From contig CM037585.1 of the NCBI GenBank assembly GCA_021018995.1, positions 65,350,646-65,414,645 of the forward strand: DNA of 64,000 nucleotides, written 5' to 3'. Of the stretch, positions 34,331 through 44,992 are shown piece after piece. The stretch is from Chloranthus sessilifolius. Its lineage: Eukaryota; Streptophyta; Magnoliopsida; Chloranthales; Chloranthaceae. Position 1 is the stretch's first letter; each line of letters opens with the position of its first letter. The position numbers were made by a program, and so were the translations under genes. A model generated the notes under the pieces. The model searched no databases, was not told where the DNA came from, and saw only the letters and a list, made by a program, of their open reading frames with translations.

Positions 34331-34647
34331 ATATTCCACAGCGCACCAAGCTTAGCGATAAATATTTTGACCCTGCACTTGTCTCCATTTCCAATACTCT
34401 CTTCCTTCTTCACCTTGCGAAACCCTAGCTTCCAGTACTCTTCTGCCTCTCTCCTCCAGCATCCACTCTACAACCCATCATTCACACCAAGAATTTACAG
34501 ATTTGTTCCCAACTTCATCCCCATCAGTTGCCCTCTGCTCATAGATCTCATGGTGCACTGTACGTTAGATTGAATCAAACCCTAGGATTTTAGGGTAGGC
34601 ACTCAGATCTCAATCTCCCTTATTCATCTTTCAAGATAGAATTTTTA
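34331..34647 (+). promoter_or_regulatory. Candidate internal promoter and leader for the extra gene (B)
   Basis: TATA-like GATAAATATTT at 34357-34367, then a pyrimidine-rich leader with GCGAAACCCTAGC (34418-34430), then ATG 34648, about 280 bases on. Closely parallels A. AACCCTAG-type boxes are common near plant transcription starts. No expression evidence. Confidence 0.5.
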
Positions 34648-35769
34648 ATGGCCCCTAAGAGCACACAAAAGAAAGGGGGCAAGGATAAGGCCCCTGTTGA
34701 GACCACTCCTAAGAAGGCCAAGACTTTAAAGGCACCAAAAAAAGGGAAGGAAGTGGTTGAGGAGGTGGAGGAGCCAACCCTTGAGTTTTCTACCCCTTCA
34801 GAGCTCATGGCTTCAATCCCCTTAGAGCCTGAAATAGCTTTTGACCTGCCATTCTTTGAGAAGGAGCCTCTCTTTGCCCCTGCCATTCAATTTATGAGCA
34901 AGGCTGGCCTGACAACCATGATGAGAGGAATTCCAGCACTAGCCTACCCTAGGCTACTGCAACTGTTTTATCAGCACATCAGGATAATCAAGGATAAAGA
35001 TGGACAATCATGTTTTTTAGTGCTGATTGACGATTTTGAGATGTTAGTGAGCCCCAAGCTGATTGCAGAAGTATTGGGCATCCTAGCCGCGTTTGACCCT
35101 AGCTGTGGATATGGCCCACCCTGAGTGCCTCAATTGACACCATTGTCAGGGCGCTGACTAGAGGATTAAAGGCCTTAGGGGATTCTATCAGAAGAAGAGT
35201 GTTGGAGCCTGGACTCCTGTTCATTGATCAAGTCCTGAGAAAGAACATTTACTGCTCAGGACATCAGCAGGAGAGGAGAGATCCCATTGCGGATGCTATC
35301 TATTCTTTCTCTCTGGGCCATGGCTTCCATGCAGCCTGGTTAATGTTTGAAGCTATGAAAGATCTGGTGGAGAAGTTAGGGTAGAACAAGAAGCCTCACA
35401 CACTCCCCTATGTCAGAGTCATTACCAAGATGCTAATAAAGGGGGGGGTATAAGATAGCAAAAACAGAGGGGACTTCCACCCTTGCCCCTACTACTTTTA
35501 CCAAGAGGCAATGGGGAATCAGCAGGAGCCTGATGGAGGCCCAGAAGAAGAAGAAAGCTAAGGCTCAGGCCCCTCCCAAGCAAGCTACTGAGGAAGCTAT
35601 CCCAAGGTCTACCCCTGCTACCAAAGAGGTGCTCCCAGAGCCTGTCATTACCACTGTTGCAGTAGCCACCTTAGCTCCCCCACCTTTTACTCTATGATCC
35701 CCTATCCTAACCACATCCCCTACCCCATCTCTCTCACCCTCCTCTGTCCTCATTATCCATGCCCACTCC
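34648..35769 (+). pseudogene. Extra post-integrase gene, N-terminal and globular part (B)
   Basis: ATG 34648 opens a Lys-rich, Ala/Pro-containing start (STQKKGGKDK, KKAKTLKAPKKGKE), then a folded-looking domain shared with A: YPRLLQLFYQHIRIIKDKDG, FLVLIDDFEMLV. A stop at 35122 is followed by 35199-35384 (FIDQVLRKNIYCSGHQQERR, DPIADAIYSFSLGHGFHAAW, LMFEAMKDL). The rest to 35769 is broken and becomes Pro/Thr-rich. Resembles the 'putative plant transposon protein' domain of Athila. Solo LTR E cuts it at 35770. Confidence 0.75.
35765..35769. repeat. Target-site duplication ACTCC, left copy (E)
   Basis: Pairs with 37576-37580. Confidence 0.92.
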
Positions 35770-37575
35770 TGTTGTTGTTCTAAGTGTGCATGATTTATTT
35801 ATATTTTGCAAACAGTTTTGCAAATGATACTGAATCTAGAAAATTAAAAAGAATAAGAAACATCAACACAGAGAGAAAGTAATTAGCCTACAAGATCAGG
35901 GTCAATTGTAGCAAGTTTTAAATGTAAGTGAGTAAAATATCGTCCACAGGGAATTGATTTAAAATGAATGGTAAACCTCCAGATCTGAGCTACCAGATCT
36001 GGCCTCTAATCTTTTCTACAAAGCAAATACGATGAGAGGTTGAATTTATCACATTAACTAAATTATCTAAAAGTAGAATTTAAGCTAAGTGATTCAGATC
36101 CGAGTTGGGGGAATTGGATGCAAAATTAATTAGAAGGGAGAAATGATAGTTGACTTAAGCTTAATAATTGATTGCAGAATGAGAACTAGTGTAGCACAGT
36201 CGAGAAAGTCTCAAATCCTCATCTGGCTACCAGCTCAGATGTAAGAGAAAATAATCCCACTCAAGGATTAGCATCGAGTTTGAGCTTATGGCTATGATCT
36301 GTCCACTGTCATGGACACAGATCATCCAATAGTCTTTAATCCAGATTCTTGATTCAGAACATAAGCTCTACTACAAATGCTGTAAGAAATTAGGTTACAA
36401 ACGCAGATTCTCACAGGGATAATGAATTAAGGGAAATTGCTTTAAAAATAGTAAATCTAAAGGAGTCTAATGAGTAAGGAGATCACAAGGAACCCTCAAC
36501 ATGAATCCGATTGAGAACGTACTATTGAAAGTAACCTTTTCAAATCCACCATTACAATTACAGAGCACAGCTTAAACAGCTCTCTGATTTGTAGTCTTGA
36601 ATACAATTCTCACTTGAATTACATAAGTATCTCACAGTTCTCAGTTACAAACAAAAGCTAGGCTATTACAGAGGTTTCAGACAAGCTATCTAAATTGGAA
36701 ATGGGGCAGCAGAAATGAAACTCAAACTCTGGATACCCAAATTGGGCAAATAGTTCATCTATTTATAGTTTTTCCCAAGTCCATCTCAGATGTTCATCAA
36801 CCAATCAGAATTGGTTAGATCCATATCAGCCAATAGGAGTCGAGCACCATGATCCAGATCTGTTCTGGCCAATCATAACTGCTTGATCTGGTTCAGGCAA
36901 TCAGGAAATAGAGGCATCAATTCTGTTAGGAAATTTAAAAATCTGTTGGAACTTCTAGAAGTTCCCGCCAAGTAATTTCATCTTTGGGTGTTGACATGGG
37001 GTGGAATGTGCCTCTGGTTTGTACTTTGAATCTTCTAGAATGCCCTTCGGTTTTTAAATGCATTGGGGTGCGTGCAGAGATTACCAAATTGCCCTTACAG
37101 ATACTAGGAATCTTCAGGATACCATTTTGCAAAGTTTGAAGACCTTTTCGAAAGGTATTGTAACTTCTGAAACTCTATTTGCACAGATTGGAGACCTTTT
37201 CGAAAAGAACTGTAACTTCTAGAGATCTATTAGCAAAGATTGGGGACCTTTTCGCAAAGATTGGGGACCTTTTCGAATAGCATTCTGTAGTGCATTCTTC
37301 TTTTCGAATAGCTCCAAACCTCTTTCCAGGTTGAAACCAGGCCTTTGTCCTCTTTATTTTAGGCATTTTGACAGCCAGTGAGGTTGTCCTTTCTCCTTCT
37401 TCCTCCAGATCAAGATGGGTCATCATCTTTTTGGCACTTTTAAGCTACTTTCAAGGTTAAGCCTGCCTTTATTGTTAGCCATAAAATAAACACTGAAAAC
37501 ACTTATTTAGTTCTCTCAAGGGTCTATCAAGGCCCAGATTAAGGGGTGGAAAATGGTATTTTCCTGTTCTCAACA
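35770..37575 (-). mobile_element. Element E: solo LTR of the A family
   Basis: 1,806 bp with TG...CA ends and a 5-bp target duplication ACTCC, but no internal region: a solo LTR left by LTR-LTR recombination. Clearly the same family as the LTRs of A. TATA box on the minus strand at 36768-36759 (CTATAAATAG). Its motif array (37125-37310) has TTTTCGAAAGG, TTTTCGCAAAG and TTTTCGAATAG copies. Confidence 0.95.
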
Positions 37576-37580
37576 ACTCC
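37576..37580. repeat. Target-site duplication ACTCC, right copy (E)
   Basis: Pairs with 35765-35769. Confidence 0.92.
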
Positions 37581-38522
37581 CCCTTCACCTGTGATTGGTA
37601 CCTGGGAGGACACCACCTCCCATGTTAGCCCCTCCCCATCCCCTACCTTATCTCAATACACAGCCCCAATACCCCCTTCATCTTCACAACACCCCGACAA
37701 CCCTCCACTCATCTCTTACAGAAGAAAGAAAACCACTAACACCACACCAACCATCTCCTAGACACCACCCACAATCCCTTTTATCCCCATTGACACACCT
37801 CACATTGAAGAAGACACCACCCCTGCCATACCTACTACATCCCCATTCACAGACATGGACCTTAACCTCAACACAACCACAGGATTCCAAGCCTTCATGG
37901 ATACTTTCCTTGACACTATGCCCACCCACTACACCCCCCTCCCGGACTCCCCAATTACATCACAACATCACTCACCAGAACCCCAATCTCCCCCTCCTTC
38001 CACTTTCCATCATGCAACTTCCTCACCTTTTCAACTTGTGCCATCCTCTACCCAAACTCAACCCCCCAACCCAAACACACTGGCACTCATCCTCTCCCTC
38101 ATCCAAGATATCTAATCCCAATTATCCACCACTACACACACCTAGGACCAGATGCAGACTAACCTCACATCCATCAAATCCACCCTACAGACATTAACCA
38201 ATCCATCCATCCCTCAATAATCCACTCCAACCCCCCTGGTCCTTTCCCCTGACTCTCACATCCAAGACTCCAGCCCTGACTCTCAACCCCATTCACCACC
38301 CACAATCCCTTTTATCCCCCCAAACCCCCCATTCCCTTTCATACCTTTCACCATTCCCTTCTTCCCTCCCCCACCACCACCTACTCCTAGTGAGCCTCCT
38401 TCATTTTCTTTTCCCCCCATGCCTTCCATCCCACCTCTTATCCTACCCCCTCCAACATTCACTGACAAATAGACCCAAATAGACCCAAATAGACCCAGAA
38501 CCTGTTACCCTCCCCCAACAAC
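37581..38522 (+). pseudogene. Extra gene of B, Pro/Ser/Thr-rich middle
   Basis: C-rich DNA coding for low-complexity Pro/Ser/Thr text in several overlapping frames (for example VSPSPSPTLSQYTAPIPPSS, MDLNLNTTTGFQAFMDTFLD). It matches the Pro-rich middle of the A gene (11633-12346). Several stops (37759, 38113, 38470). Probably a flexible linker in the ancestral protein. Confidence 0.6.
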
Positions 38523-39287
38523 TTGACTTACCCACTTTTATCTTCCACTTCGCCCACTCAGGACCAATCACATTTTGCTCCCTCCCCTTCCTCTCTTCCT
38601 ATCGCACCCAAACACTCCTTTTACATCCCTCCCTATCTCACCATCCTCCATGCCATGAGGAACAATCCCTACCTTATGAGGGATGTCTTGAGGGGCATGG
38701 CCCAACTTCGACAGTCCATTGAGACCCCACTGCTGCAACAGATTGATGAAATGAAGGAAGTCCACAGAAAGCAACTACTGGGTATCTCCCTGAGGTTGAC
38801 TAATATCTTGGAGGCCTATCAGAAGGCCCAATCTATGACTGCTTATCATAAGCTGAATTTGGAGCTAGAGAAAGCCAACACTACCGTAGAGAAGATGAAA
38901 GCAAGACTTTTTGAAAAGAGGCTCAACAATGCCCAGGAGATCTTCAGACTCCAAAAGGAAATTCCTGAAACAAACCTCCTCAAAGCCAAAATACAGATAG
39001 CCTCATTGGAAGTTGCATTGCTTGCTGCCAGAACTGCAGCTCAGCAGCCACCCCACTCTCTATCCGCATGCCAGAACCTGAGCCTAAAGCTACCCCAACC
39101 TCAGCTGCCCAGTCTGAGGAGGCACCACCAATTGCCCAACCAGATAAAGGGAAGACCCCTGCTACCCCTCCTTCATCAACTCCTACAGAGTAGCCTCCAC
39201 CTATCAAGACCCCTGTTGCACCCCCTACTGAGCAAACTTATCCTAAACAGAGGAAAGTCACTGCTAAGAGGACTGCTTACACAGTAG
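38523..39287 (+). pseudogene. Extra gene of B, conserved block and coiled coil
   Basis: 254-residue open frame. Residues about 36-70 match A (RNNPYLMRDVLRGMAQLRQS against ENPYIFRDVLKGFADLQAYI). Residues about 75-165 are Leu/Lys/Glu-rich with heptad spacing (LNLELEKANTTVEKMKARLF), a likely coiled coil. The frame then slips into Pro/Leu-rich out-of-frame text. Confidence 0.7.
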
Positions 39288-39676
39288 CCTCTATTAAAAT
39301 TGGCAAAGAGCCAGCTGCTCAATCTGAGGAGGTAAAACCCCCTAGCCAGCCTGAGCCCAAAGATAAAGGGAAGTCCGCAGCAGCCTCCACTGAGCCAGAC
39401 AAAGGAAAATCACCTATGATTCCTCCTGAACCCAAAACCAGAAAGATGAGGGTGAGGGCACCAAAGGCTCCAACCATGAAGAAACAACCAGCCCAACCAA
39501 AGAAATCAAGGCAGCCTAAGAAAAAGACTCCAGCTGCGGGCAAAGCTAGGAAGAAAACAAGTCCAACTAAGAAGCAAGCCTGTAAGAAAGAGGACAACAT
39601 TGCACTTAGGAAACATGCACAAAAGATGCGCTGGGACTGGTTCACAGATTCAGATTTAGATTCCTCCTCCTCTTAG
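39288..39676 (+). pseudogene. Extra gene of B, basic histone-H1-like tail
   Basis: Lys/Pro/Ala-rich C-terminus: KTRKMRVRAPKAPTMKKQPA, QPKKSRQPKKKTPAAGKARK, ending MRWDWFTDSDLDSSSS. KPKK/KKTP repeats are typical of histone H1 tails and AT-hook-like nuclear proteins. There is no hydrophobic membrane anchor. It suggests binding to DNA, RNA or chromatin. A has a shorter, less basic end. Confidence 0.65.
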
Positions 39677-39985
39677 AACCTAGATTGTAGATTAGGCTTT
39701 TCGTGCCTTTGCACTTCCTTTCTAGTTATTGTAATTACAATTGTAAATGTTTTTCCAAGTTAATAGAATTTTTCGTCTTTTTGTATATTAATTTATGTGT
39801 CATATCTGTTTTGTGTGCTTGTTTATTTTTTTTTAAATTAGTCTTCATATTATTCACTTTTGTCAGTAACATAGGAGATGAATTTAGAGAGGCCATTCTC
39901 ATTTGAAATAGGAATCCATGTTAAGGGTAGATGTAGATGGCAACTGAGTGGATGCATGACATTGTGCAAGTACAGGCCTCAGCAC
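39677..39985 (+). other. Spacer downstream of the extra gene (B)
   Basis: T-rich, looks like a 3' UTR. No gene seen. Confidence 0.4.
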
Positions 39986-40382
39986 AAATGATGCACAGAG
40001 GTCGAGTGTTGATCTCGATCAAGGGGTTAAAATGGCCTCATTCTCATAATCGTGGGCCATGTCAGAGCTTGCTTGCGGAACCCTGAGCGTGCGCAAACCA
40101 GAATTCCACATCTTCCAGTGTGCAGCTGCGCGATACGCGGGATCACCTTAAATACCAAGGCTAAATTTAGACCATCATTTACTGTGAGCTCTCTTTTCCC
40201 ATAATCAGTCGTGCGATTCATCATTCCCCGAACACCACCAATTTATTGCCAAGCTTGGAAAGGGATAAAACTTTAATATACCGATTCATAGTCCACCGTC
40301 AAAGTACTTTAAATACGCAGCTAGTTTGTCTTCATCTCATCCTTTCTCTTCTAACCCTAGCAGTTCGGCCCTCCTCATAACC
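39986..40382 (+). promoter_or_regulatory. Candidate second internal promoter (B)
   Basis: CpG-rich motifs (GAGCGTGCGCAAACC, GCTGCGCGATACGCGGGATC, GTCGTGCGATTCATC at about 40085-40220), TATA-like TTTAAATAC at 40308-40316, a pyrimidine-rich leader with TCTAACCCTAGC (40350-40361), and ATG 40383. Same order of parts as at 34005-34647. Confidence 0.4.
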
Positions 40383-40622
40383 ATGGCGAATAAAAAACCC
40401 AACGAGTTCCCAAACAAATTCAATCCTATGTGGTTGGACCCCCCACCGCCTAAGGAGCCGGACCCATTACAATTTCTTTGGGATGAGTATGATGAAGTCC
40501 AGCAGATCCTGGCCAAGGAGGAGAAGAAAAAGGAGAAGAGAGAGAAGAAACAGAAAAAAATCGAACCGCCTGCATCTCCCCCACCATCTTCCTCAAACCC
40601 TCCACCACCGATTCCCCCTTGA
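40383..40622 (+). CDS. Small B-specific ORF of unknown function
   Basis: 79 codons, open from ATG 40383 in good context (ACCATGGCG) to TGA. Starts MANKKPNEFPNKFNPMWLDP, then Pro-rich, DPLQFLWDEYDEVQQILAKE, a run of Lys/Glu (EEKKKEKREKKQKK) and a Pro/Ser tail. The reading frame extends upstream to 40326, but the leader and context favour 40383. No counterpart in A or C. I do not recognise it; low complexity makes chance coding possible. Confidence 0.4.
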   Translation: MANKKPNEFPNKFNPMWLDPPPPKEPDPLQFLWDEYDEVQQILAKEEKKKEKREKKQKKIEPPASPPPSSSNPPPPIPP

Positions 40623-40850
40623 TCCCTGTTCTCCCCCCCCCTTATTTTGTCTGTTCTTAGAATTTTACTTTTCTTTTAAAATCTTTTTGTAATATTTTTT
40701 ATATATTATAATGAATTGTTCTTTTTGTTCTATACTGTTCAGTTTCCCATCTTTGCTTAGTTCTATTTGGCTGCTCTTATGTATTTTTGTTTGTCTTCTT
40801 GTGTGATTATTTGTTCTGTATGGAATCTACTACACTTTCTCACCTTTGAA

Positions 40851-40887
40851 CCAGTGAGGACACTGCTCCTCATGGTTTGGGGGTGTG
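40851..40887 (+). promoter_or_regulatory. Hairpin plus internal polypurine-like tract (B)
   Basis: CAGTG-AGGA-CACTG (40852-40865), and the alternative TGAGGA-CACTGC-TCCTCA (40855-40872), precede TGGTTTGGGGGTGTG (40873-40887). The final tract before the 3' LTR (42519-42531) is nearly the same, so B has two copies 1.64 kb apart. Confidence 0.7.
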
Positions 40888-42518
40888 ACAGGGTAGGTCT
40901 GGCAATAGAATAGTTAACTTTAGTGCAGTAATGGTGGTGTAACTGGGATGAATAAAGTCAATTTCCACCTAACTTGCTGCAAAGAGGAAACTTGTAAAAA
41001 ACTAAAATATTTTTGCAGACTTTTCGAAACTGAAAATGATAAAATCTTGACACCACCATGAAGCTAACATCAGAAAATTTTCCAGTTAGTACTCAGTGAA
41101 CCTAAGAGGAGAGAAACAATGAAAATACACCCCATGGGTTAATTTGAGGACCATACCTAGTGAAATTTGGGCCCACCATTTTCTTTTGAAGAGTATTTTT
41201 GGCATTAGTTTTTATTCTAAGGACTGAGTGAATCAAGACTTTTTCACTAAAAGTTGGGCACCTCGAAATCAAAACTGATTGACAGCACTCATGCCACTAA
41301 GGAAATGATCCATGGCCTTCATTTGGACAGTTTGAGCCTGAAAATCCAACCTTTTTAAAAAAAGTTGCCCTTTTGCATACACTAGTTGAGCCTTAAAAAT
41401 CTTACTTTTTTTTTACAAACACCAGAATACTTGCACCTTAACCTCATGACCTGATTCAACCTTATCCTCACTCTGAGAATTCAGAAGGTAAAAGAGAAGG
41501 AGTTAAAGATAGTGAGAGTGGTCCAACATTCTATGGAAGGTGAAGAAAAGCAACTTATGAACAGCATTGTATCACTGGTATTTGTGTGGCAGTTCATCAT
41601 AAAAAAAAAATCATAAAAAGATTGAATAAAAAAAAATATTAAAAAAAAAAGAGAAAAAGAAAGAGAAGTCTAGAGAAGAACATCATTTGAAAATCAAAAA
41701 GAAGAGGAGAAGCTGGCCACTTTGATTCTGGAATATATCAAGAAAGATGAAGTTTTGTTGAAATGAAGGTTGTGAAGTCATGAATCACTCCTTACCTTGC
41801 TGATTTCTTAATTTTGATTCTCTTTTTATCCCTTGATTCTTTACATCCCTCACCCATAAGCCACATTACAATCCATTCAAAAAGACCTTGTAGATCCAAA
41901 GTGAAATGAGCTGTCATGTGGAGATGAGGAGCTGTCCAGTCTATGGTGAAAATCCATGAGGATGTCAGAAATTAGAAGCTTTGCCTATGCTCATACTTGC
42001 AGGCCCATTTGGGGTCTGTAACTGCTCTTGAGCTGTTTTGAATGTGAACACCCTCAGATTGTCAATGTTGAGAGATAGCCCTGGTAAGAATTGGGTCTGA
42101 ATTTTAGCCTCATTGGGGTTGTACCCAACCTGAATTTTGAATTTAAGGCAAGCTGGGTACTAATTTTTACACATTGAATTTCTAATGTAAAATTAATGGT
42201 GGTGATGCAAATACTTGCTAAATTTTGAGTTTTGAATGGCCTGCATTATTGTTGCAGTTTCCTCTAAGTGTTAAAGAATGGGTGTGGAATGAAGCTTTAT
42301 ACATTGAAATTTGTGTTGTCATTAAACTGCACTATACTTAACTGTTCTATTGGTGAAGTCTGTGGGTATCTTCACTGAAAATCCTCAGGAGACTTCACTC
42401 CTCCACTAGGGATCACCTAGGGGTTTAAAAGGCTTGGTACATATGCTAAATGTACTCGTGATCCCTATGAAAGTGGCATTTAATTAGTTACAGCTTTGCT
42501 AAGGGACTAGTAAAGATT
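40888..42518 (+). other. Noncoding 3' tail of B
   Basis: No gene seen. Contains an A-rich stretch at 41600-41700 and blocks shared with the A tail. Confidence 0.6.
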
Positions 42519-42531
42519 AGGTTTGGGGGTG
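42519..42531 (+). promoter_or_regulatory. Polypurine tract of B
   Basis: AGGTTTGGGGGTG directly abuts the 3' LTR. Primes plus-strand DNA synthesis in intact elements. Confidence 0.85.
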
Positions 42532-44987
42532 TGTTAAGACCTGAAAAGTACCACTTTTCACCCCTTAACTTAATCTCTGTTAGACCCTTAATCATTTAAT
42601 AAATGTTTTTTAAGTCTATCCTGTAGGTAATAAGCAGCAGCTATAGATAAGGCCCTAACCATGCCAAGAAGCCGACTGTTGCCCTGAAAGTTCTTCAGAA
42701 GAAAGGAGGTTGAACCCAGACAGAGAATTGGCTACAGCATAGGCACAGCAAAACATAAACAAGTAAAAAAGAATGCCTCACACAGATGTCGCAGGGTTTA
42801 ATTGAACCAGAGAGAATGCTTCGTGCAGTTGTCGTGGGTTTCCAAAGGCAGCACACCAACTGCTGGCATTGTTCTCGCGTGGTTTGATGATAGAAGGGAT
42901 TGAAAAGTAGACTTCGCGCAGTTCTCATGAGGCTCAGTCATAAGCACTCTTGAAGTACTCGCGCAGTCTCGCGTAGCTCAAAAGAGGAGCCCTTAATCTT
43001 TGCATGATTTACTGAGGAGAGAGAGCTCCAGGCATTCCTGTGCAAGGCTGTTGCGTAGTGGCCGCGGGATACAAACTTTCAAGGAACTGCTCGCGCGATC
43101 CAGAAGCCCATGCACATTGTTTCTTCGTGAGGATCGCTGCGAGATTCATCAAGGAAGGAGCCGCACGCGCAATCCCCACGCCATTCAAATGGAAAGAGCA
43201 ATCCCGCGATGACCAAAGCATCCCTGCGATGACCAAAGTACCAATCCCGTGACTGCAGGAGCTTCAAGTCAAATCAACCCCGCGATGCCAATTCTATCAC
43301 GTGATAAGACCTGAAAAGCCTTTCTACCTAGCGAGGCTCGGGTTCTTAACTTCTCCCACTTCTGTAGGGGCAATCTAGGAACTTTCAATAACTAGGGCAC
43401 GTAGTCCAATGCTCTAATCTCTGTGCACACGCCCTGAGACATCCAAGGAATAGAAATGGGCCACGATAGCATTGATAAATTAGGGTTTTCCTAACCCTAA
43501 TTCACAGAGAGCTGACTGCTATATAAGCCTAAGCCTAGTTTAGGTTTAGGGGACTTGTCTTCTATACTCCTTGAAACCAACAGTAAAATTGTAGTAGGCT
43601 AAGGTTAGGGTTTAGGTAGTTTCTTTTTCCCTTTTTCTTCTCTCCATAGTCCAGCACTTGTTGGCTATGCCTTTGTATGTCTATATGGAATAGTTTTAAT
43701 GGATTTTATATTAGGATTTTATGCATGTATGGGACTGGTGTTTTGAGAGTTGTTTTGTACAAGCCTGCTGCCTTGAGATCGTCCATTGCTAAGTTGTATT
43801 GTAAGCAATGGAGGATTGTTTTTAAGGTTTTATTTAGATCTAACTGACCTGTGTGTCTAGGTTAGGCACATTGCAGGCCTAGCCCCACCACAGGATCCAC
43901 AAAATCTGAATCCCCATGGGAGCTTGTGCTGGTAGCCTTGTGAACATGGTGGTGGCAGCAATGTTCTTGTTCTATCTTAGACCTCTGTGAGGAGGATAGC
44001 CTCTGTGGATAGTCTGTGACCATTCAAGTGGATAGGTTATAGCCCTAGGGTGAGGCCAATACATAGATCTAAGACAGACCCTTCTTTTCTGCACTTGTGC
44101 TTGTAGCCTTGTGAGAGATTGTGCAGAGATAGACTCCCCCGTATTTGTATAGACCCACCATTAGATGGCAGATCTGATCTGACTGTAGAGATTGTAGGCT
44201 TGTGATTGGATCACTGCTGTCTTTCTAAAGCAGTGAACAGCTAAGCTTCAAAGCTAGTACTCAAACTCTTGCCGGTTCTGTATGTCTAAGCTAGTGCACA
44301 TTGCAGGCCTAGCCCCACACACAGAACTTTAGAGGTTGAGGTTCCTATGGATTCTTGAGCTGGTAGCCTGGAAGAAGTAGTGCCTACAATGATATACTTG
44401 TTCTGACCCATCTCTGGATTGTGGTTCCCCTATTGGATAGTCTGTGACCATTTAAGTGGGCAGGTTATAGCCATAAGGAACTGGATCATGGCACAGGGGT
44501 GAGTAGGATCCTTTCTCCGCTTTGGTGATAATGTAGCCATTGGATAGGATTTCTATAGCAGCAGATCTGTGTCTGAGTTATAAGACCCATCAGATCTGTA
44601 CCTAGTAGCTTACTTCTCACCCTTTTATATTTATTTTCTCAGACTCCATCATTCTTCCCAACCATTTCTGTAGCTGAGGTATTAGATTACCTTAGGATTT
44701 AGATAATAGTTACCTTAAATCTCCTTCCATTTAGGATTGTCAGATCTGTAGCCAGATCTGGAGGGCCTACTAAAGATAGCTCCCTTGGAGCTTTAGATAA
44801 ACTTTCCCTGTGGGACAAACTCTTACTTATTAAAACTTGGTATAACAGGCCCTGTATCTTGTAGGACTGTGTATTTTTAGGCTTACTGCTCTGTAGTTTT
44901 CAATCCACCTTTGATTTATTTTCACTAACCCCATTCTTATCACTGTCTCCAATAAAGTCAGTAGCAAGCACTTACAATAAACCAACA
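42532..44987 (+). repeat. 3' LTR of B
   Basis: 2,456 bp, the partner of 25293-27734; by eye about 6% different over the first 170 bases. TATA box at 43519-43527, CpG-motif array 42780-43310, internal duplication with first blocks near 43870 and 44297. Confidence 0.95.
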
Positions 44988-44992
44988 AATGG
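44988..44992. repeat. Target-site duplication AATGG, right copy (B)
   Basis: Pairs with 25288-25292. Confidence 0.95.

Larger units (their letters stand above)
25293..44987 (+). mobile_element. Element B: complete Athila-like Ty3/gypsy retrotransposon carrying a solo LTR
   Basis: 19,695 bp (17,884 without solo LTR E and one copy of its 5-bp duplication), TG...CA ends, perfect target duplication AATGG. Plus-strand order: LTR, primer site, gag, protease, RT, RNase H, integrase, motif array, extra gene (split by E), small ORF with its own leader, hairpin and purine tract, 3' tail, polypurine tract, LTR. The internal proteins are close to A, but the LTR is a different family. Confidence 0.95.

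Noticed and set aside
37595-38197. 200-codon Pro/Thr/His-rich plus-strand frame
   Set aside because: An alternative frame of the C-rich linker of the extra gene of B; the conserved order with A supports the other reading.
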